Of a stretch of 51,626 nt of DNA, positions 48,383 to 51,626 are shown piece after piece; within the stretch, counting starts at the first letter, position 1; each line of letters opens with the position of its first letter. Position numbers and translations under genes: made by a program. The notes below the pieces were generated by a model that did no database searches, was not told the DNA's origin, and saw nothing but the letters and a program-made list of their open reading frames with translations. The stretch comes from Geobacteraceae bacterium (GTDB taxonomy: Bacteria > Desulfobacterota > Desulfuromonadia > Geobacterales > Pseudopelobacteraceae): the NCBI GenBank assembly GCA_025355965.1, contig JANXYR010000021.1:1-51626 (forward strand), given 5' to 3'.

Positions 48383-51300
48383 GTTGACTGGCGAGGCTAG
48401 CGGTTCGCCTAATGTAAACGGCGAGAGCGAAGTCGTCATGCCACATACTATGTTATTAGTCGTATCCACAGCGTTGGTGATGTCATCCCAGCCTAGTCCA
48501 TTATAATGGAATAAGCGTATTTTTGTTTCATTACTGATGCTGGCCAGTGCGGCTTCGCTGTAGTTTAAACAGACTGTGATTTGTCCGTTGTAGGCTGCGG
48601 AAGTGGTTATATCATAGGATGAACCGGACAGGATCCTGTAGTCAGCAGGGGGCGAGGGGACACCGGAGGTCGTAACCGTTACGTTGCCGGCAGAAGTAAC
48701 TGCAGCGAAGGTCAGCGCAACCGTGGAGTTTGGATTTACCGTCACATTATTACCTATAGCGACGTTGCCTAGATTGTTGGTTACAGTGATAGTTACGGTG
48801 CCGCTTGCGGTGTAGTAGTTAGTCGTATCAGTAGGTGTGAATGTTATTGGAACAATGTAGTCGCTGGCAACACTAGGAGTTGTTGACGGATATGTAAAGG
48901 CGAAGGAACCAGGAACTGATGCAACACCACCCGAAAGGGTTGAGGCTGAGAAGGCCTGGCCAAGACTGATTCCACTGGCCGTTGGAGGTGTCGTGATAGT
49001 TGGTGTGATTTTGGCGACCGCTTTGACCACTACCGTCACCGCGCCGCTTGCGGTGTTGTAGTTAACCGCATCAGTAGGTGTGAATGTTATAGCAGCGCTG
49101 TAATTGCCGACTGCACTTGGTATATTTGCCGGTGCGTTAAAGGTAAATAAACCAGGAACTGAAGCAATGCCGCCTGAAAGAGTCGATGCCGAGAGAGCCT
49201 CACCAAAATTGATTGCGCTGGCTGTCGGTAAGGTAGTGATGGTCGAAGTAGCTTTGCTGACGACAACAGTTACGGTGCCGCTTGCGGTGTTGTAGTTAGC
49301 TGTATCAGTTGGTGTAAAGGTTATTGCAGCGCTGTAGTTGCCGACAGCATCCGGTATGGTTGCCGGTGCGGTGAAGGCGAATAAACCAGGAACCGAAGCA
49401 ACGCCGCCTGAAAGGGTTGAAGCTGTGAGAGCTTGGCCAAATCTGATTGGGATAGCCGTTGGTAAGGTCGTGATGGTCGGTGTGACTTTGCCTGCCGCTG
49501 CAACTACAACAGTCACGGTGCCGCTTGTGGTATTGTAGTTAGTTATATCAGTAGGTGTGAATGTTATTGCAGCGCTGTAGTTGCCGATTGCAGCCGGTAT
49601 AGTTGCCGGCGTGGTAAAGGCGAATGAACCTGTTACCGAGCCAACACCACCCGAAAGGGTCGAGGCGGAGAGGGCCTGGCCGAGATTGATTCCGCTGGTT
49701 GCTGGCAAGGTTGTAATGCTTGGCGTTGCTTTGCCGACGACAATAGTCACGGTGCCGCTTGCGGTGCTGTAGTTAGTCGTGTCGGTCGGTGTGAAGGTGA
49801 CCGATAGGGACTGGTTGTTACCGGCGGAGAGTACAGTTCCCGATACCGGGTTGTAGACAAACGTGCCTGGAACCGAGGCGGTTGCATTCAACTGCGTAGC
49901 GGAGAGTGCAGTGCCGTAGGTTATCGCAGCCGGGTTCGCCCAGGTAATAGTTGGTACTGTTTTTGTTACCACGTCGATCAGGACGCTGGCAGTAGCATTG
50001 TTGTAGTTAGTCGTGTCGGTCGGTGTGAAGGTGACCGAGAGAGTCTGGCCGTTACCGGTGGAGAGTACACTTCCCGATACCGGGCTGTAGGCAAACGTGC
50101 CTGGAACCGAGGCGGTTGCATTCAGTTGTGTGGCGGAGAGAGCTGTTCCGTTGGTGATCGAGGTAGGGTTTGCCCAAGTGATCGTCGGGGTTGCCTTGGT
50201 GATGGTTAGGTTTGCTCCGGTATAGGTAATGGTGTAATTAGTACCGGCGCTGAGGGTTCCCTGCTGGATAGCATAAGTTCCGACGTCAGTACCTGCAAGT
50301 CTTGTGAGGCTGCCGACCATGATAGAGTTGGTGTCACCGCCGACAAAGGCGCCGGTTGTGTAGGTGAGAACCGGGTCAGCCTGTCCATACGCCTTGGTTT
50401 TTGCATCGGCGGTGACGGTGAGGTTGGCCTGGGCAACGTTGATCTGGACAGTTGCTGTGGCGATAACGTAGGTAGCGGTATCAGTCGGTGTGAAGGTAAC
50501 CGACAGGGTCTGGTTGTTGCCTGCAGAAAGTTTCGTTCCCGATGCCGGGCTGTAGACAAAGGATCCGGGAACCGAGGGAGTTGCATTCAGCTGCGCGGCG
50601 GAGAGTGTCGTGCCGTAGGTAATCCCGGCTGGGTTTGCCCAGGTGATGACCGGGGTGGCCATTGTGATGGTCAGGTTTGCTCCGGTATAGAGAATGTTGT
50701 AATTAGCACCGGCGCTGAGTGTTCCCAGCTGAATAGCGTAGATCCCGACATTAGTACCTGCTGCCCTTGTGAGGCTGCCGGTCACGATAGCGCTGGTGTC
50801 ACCGTTGGTGAAGGCGCCGGTGGTGTAGGTAAGGGCCGGGTCAACTTGGCCATACGTCTTGGCTTTTGCATCGGCAGTAACGGTAAGGTTGGCCTTGTTG
50901 ACGTTAATCTGAACAGTTGCTGTGGCCGTGGCGTAAGTAACGGTATCAGTCGGTGTGAAGGTGACTGACAGGATCTGGCTGTTGCCTGCGTTGAGAACAG
51001 TTCCCAATACAGGGCTGTAGACAAACGCGCCTGGAACCGAGGCGGTTGCATTCAGTTGCGTAGCGGAGAGCGCAGTGCCGTAGTTTATAGCAGCCGGGTT
51101 CGCCCAGGTAATCGTCGGTACTATTTTTCCCACTACGTTGATCAGGACGCTGGCAGTGGCGTTGTTGTAGTTAGTTGTGTCGGTCGGTGTGAAGGTGACC
51201 GAAAGAGTCTGGCCGTTACCGGTGGAGAGTACAGTTCCTGATACCGGGCTGTAGACAAACACACCTGGAACCGAGGCAGTTGCATTCAGCTGTGTGGCTG

Positions 51301-51626
51301 AGAGCGCTGTTCCGGTAGAGATCGCGATAGGGGTCGCCCAAGTGATGGTTGGTGTCACTTTGGTCAGTGTGACGGTCGCTGCAGCCGATGTTGCGGCACT
51401 GTAGCTAGCGTCAGCTGCTTTTGTTGCGGTTATCGAGCAAGTACCGCTGGCATTAGTAACCGACAGTGTGGTGCCCGCTACTGAGCAGCCGGTTGAAGCG
51501 CCAGCACTGAATGTAACTGCGCCGCTGCCGCTGCCGCCACTGGTAGTCAGTGCCGATGTGCTGCCGTAAGCTACGGTAGACGGAGTTGCTATTGCTGTCA
51601 GTGTTGCCTGAGCAGCGAGGCCAACT
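48305..51626 (-). CDS. giant secreted Ig-like/MBG repeat protein with C-terminal sorting-like signal, 5' end outside window
   Basis: The frame is open from the stop at 48305 to the window edge (at least 1,106 residues); GTG 51358 is internal. Repeats in order from the visible start: an Ala/Thr-rich Ig-like unit (containing a Cys pair), then about 11 units of 75-80 residues. These are five TITWANP-type Ig-like repeats, two MBG-type units (LTVTADAKxKxYGQxDP) set between them, and four TITTLP-type repeats. A 150-residue cap domain follows, with two Cys (VCLNYSE, VCGMTTSLSPFTLGEP). The last 25 residues are a sorting-like tail: VPVFNGIW, a hydrophobic stretch and RRKF. It is probably an exported, surface-bound adhesin-like protein processed by the exosortase encoded next. 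Confidence 0.86.
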   Translation of the reverse strand, partial: VGLAAQATLTAIATPSTVAYGSTSALTTSGGSGSGAVTFSAGASTGCSVAGTTLSVTNASGTCSITATKAADASYSAATSAAATVTLTKVTPTITWATPIAISTGTALSATQLNATASVPGVFVYSPVSGTVLSTGNGQTLSVTFTPTDTTNYNNATASVLINVVGKIVPTITWANPAAINYGTALSATQLNATASVPGAFVYSPVLGTVLNAGNSQILSVTFTPTDTVTYATATATVQINVNKANLTVTADAKAKTYGQVDPALTYTTGAFTNGDTSAIVTGSLTRAAGTNVGIYAIQLGTLSAGANYNILYTGANLTITMATPVITWANPAGITYGTTLSAAQLNATPSVPGSFVYSPASGTKLSAGNNQTLSVTFTPTDTATYVIATATVQINVAQANLTVTADAKTKAYGQADPVLTYTTGAFVGGDTNSIMVGSLTRLAGTDVGTYAIQQGTLSAGTNYTITYTGANLTITKATPTITWANPTSITNGTALSATQLNATASVPGTFAYSPVSGSVLSTGNGQTLSVTFTPTDTTNYNNATASVLIDVVTKTVPTITWANPAAITYGTALSATQLNATASVPGTFVYNPVSGTVLSAGNNQSLSVTFTPTDTTNYSTASGTVTIVVGKATPSITTLPATSGINLGQALSASTLSGGVGSVTGSFAFTTPATIPAAIGNYSAAITFTPTDITNYNTTSGTVTVVVAAAGKVTPTITTLPTAIPIRFGQALTASTLSGGVASVPGLFAFTAPATIPDAVGNYSAAITFTPTDTANYNTASGTVTVVVSKATSTITTLPTASAINFGEALSASTLSGGIASVPGLFTFNAPANIPSAVGNYSAAITFTPTDAVNYNTASGAVTVVVKAVAKITPTITTPPTASGISLGQAFSASTLSGGVASVPGSFAFTYPSTTPSVASDYIVPITFTPTDTTNYYTASGTVTITVTNNLGNVAIGNNVTVNPNSTVALTFAAVTSAGNVTVTTSGVPSPPADYRILSGSSYDITTSAAYNGQITVCLNYSEAALASISNETKIRLFHYNGLGWDDITNAVDTTNNIVCGMTTSLSPFTLGEPLASPVNVPVFNGIWLLTGVLAGLGLLVRRKF
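48760..51358 (-). repeat. array of about 11 Ig-like/MBG coding repeats
   Basis: Units of about 225-245 bp recur with strings such as GTGTCGGTCGGTGTGAAGG and ACCGAGGCGGTTGCATTCAG. They fall into three kinds at protein level (TITWANP, MBG and TITTLP). Kinds are ordered in blocks, with the two MBG units each after a TITWANP unit. Near-identity of neighbours suggests repeat gain and loss by recombination. Confidence 0.88.

Noticed and set aside
49000-51358. CRISPR-like or VNTR array
   Set aside because: The repeats are long, in frame and encode Ig-like domains; there are no short palindromic repeats with unique spacers or cas genes.

Overview
Organism. The window reads as chromosomal DNA of a Geobacter-like bacterium (order Geobacterales/Desulfuromonadales). 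The reasons are several multiheme c-type cytochromes, including the CX4CH...CXXCH domain typical of Geobacter, a porin-cytochrome outer-membrane conduit, hopanoid side-chain genes hpnJ/hpnK, an anaerobic lower-ligand gene of the bzaF/thiC type under a cobalamin riboswitch, PAP-type polyphosphate:AMP phosphotransferase and an exosortase locus. No species can be named from the sequence. No transposase, integrase, phage gene, rRNA or CRISPR array is visible; one tRNA-Arg is present.

Layout. 1-6.5 kb: YchJ-like SEC-C protein (cut by the window edge), a small hypothetical protein, an orphan lipoprotein, a B12-type radical SAM protein, a small membrane protein, fabI and hflX (probably with an AUU start). 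6.6-9.9 kb (minus): a three-gene outer-membrane electron conduit (porin, pentaheme lipoprotein, large multiheme lipoprotein), resembling extBCD. 10.2-12.7 kb: a divergent hybrid histidine kinase. 12.7-19.1 kb: housekeeping genes (YceH, DUF2288, glycosyltransferase, Nudix, Tpx, isochorismatase-like, HAD, HNH), tRNA-Arg and an MFS transporter. 19.2-26 kb (minus): hexaheme cytochrome, OmpR-type two-component pair, PstS-like binding protein and a chemoreceptor. 26.2-33.8 kb: slyX, then a cobalamin riboswitch and cobU-cobT-bzaF; the rest of the nucleotide-loop genes (cobS, cobC) follow only after a 2.6-kb block carrying a dodecaheme cytochrome, DedA, a DUF2845 protein and a monoheme cytochrome. 33.8-38.8 kb: PilZ, HNH, beta-propeller lipoprotein, DUF3108 and a ComEA-like protein. 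39-44 kb: hpnJ-hpnK-DMT protein, proC, pap. 44.2-46.5 kb: a protein joining MshEN-type repeats to Ig-like repeats. 46.5-51.6 kb (minus): an exosortase locus consisting of a giant Ig/MBG repeat protein with a C-terminal sorting-like signal, an exosortase, its membrane partner and a small lipoprotein, plus the decayed tail of a PEP-CTERM gene.

How the parts work together. The most notable link is a 68-69-bp promoter/operator block (about 80% identical by eye) that occurs twice: before the hybrid kinase next to the porin-cytochrome cluster, and before the dodecaheme cytochrome 20 kb away. That cytochrome has the heme number expected of the periplasmic ExtA component, which is missing from the porin cluster. 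This suggests a split conduit under common control. The second notable system is the exosortase locus, where the likely substrate and its sorting enzyme are 12 bp apart. The third is anaerobic B12 lower-ligand synthesis and attachment under B12 riboswitch control.
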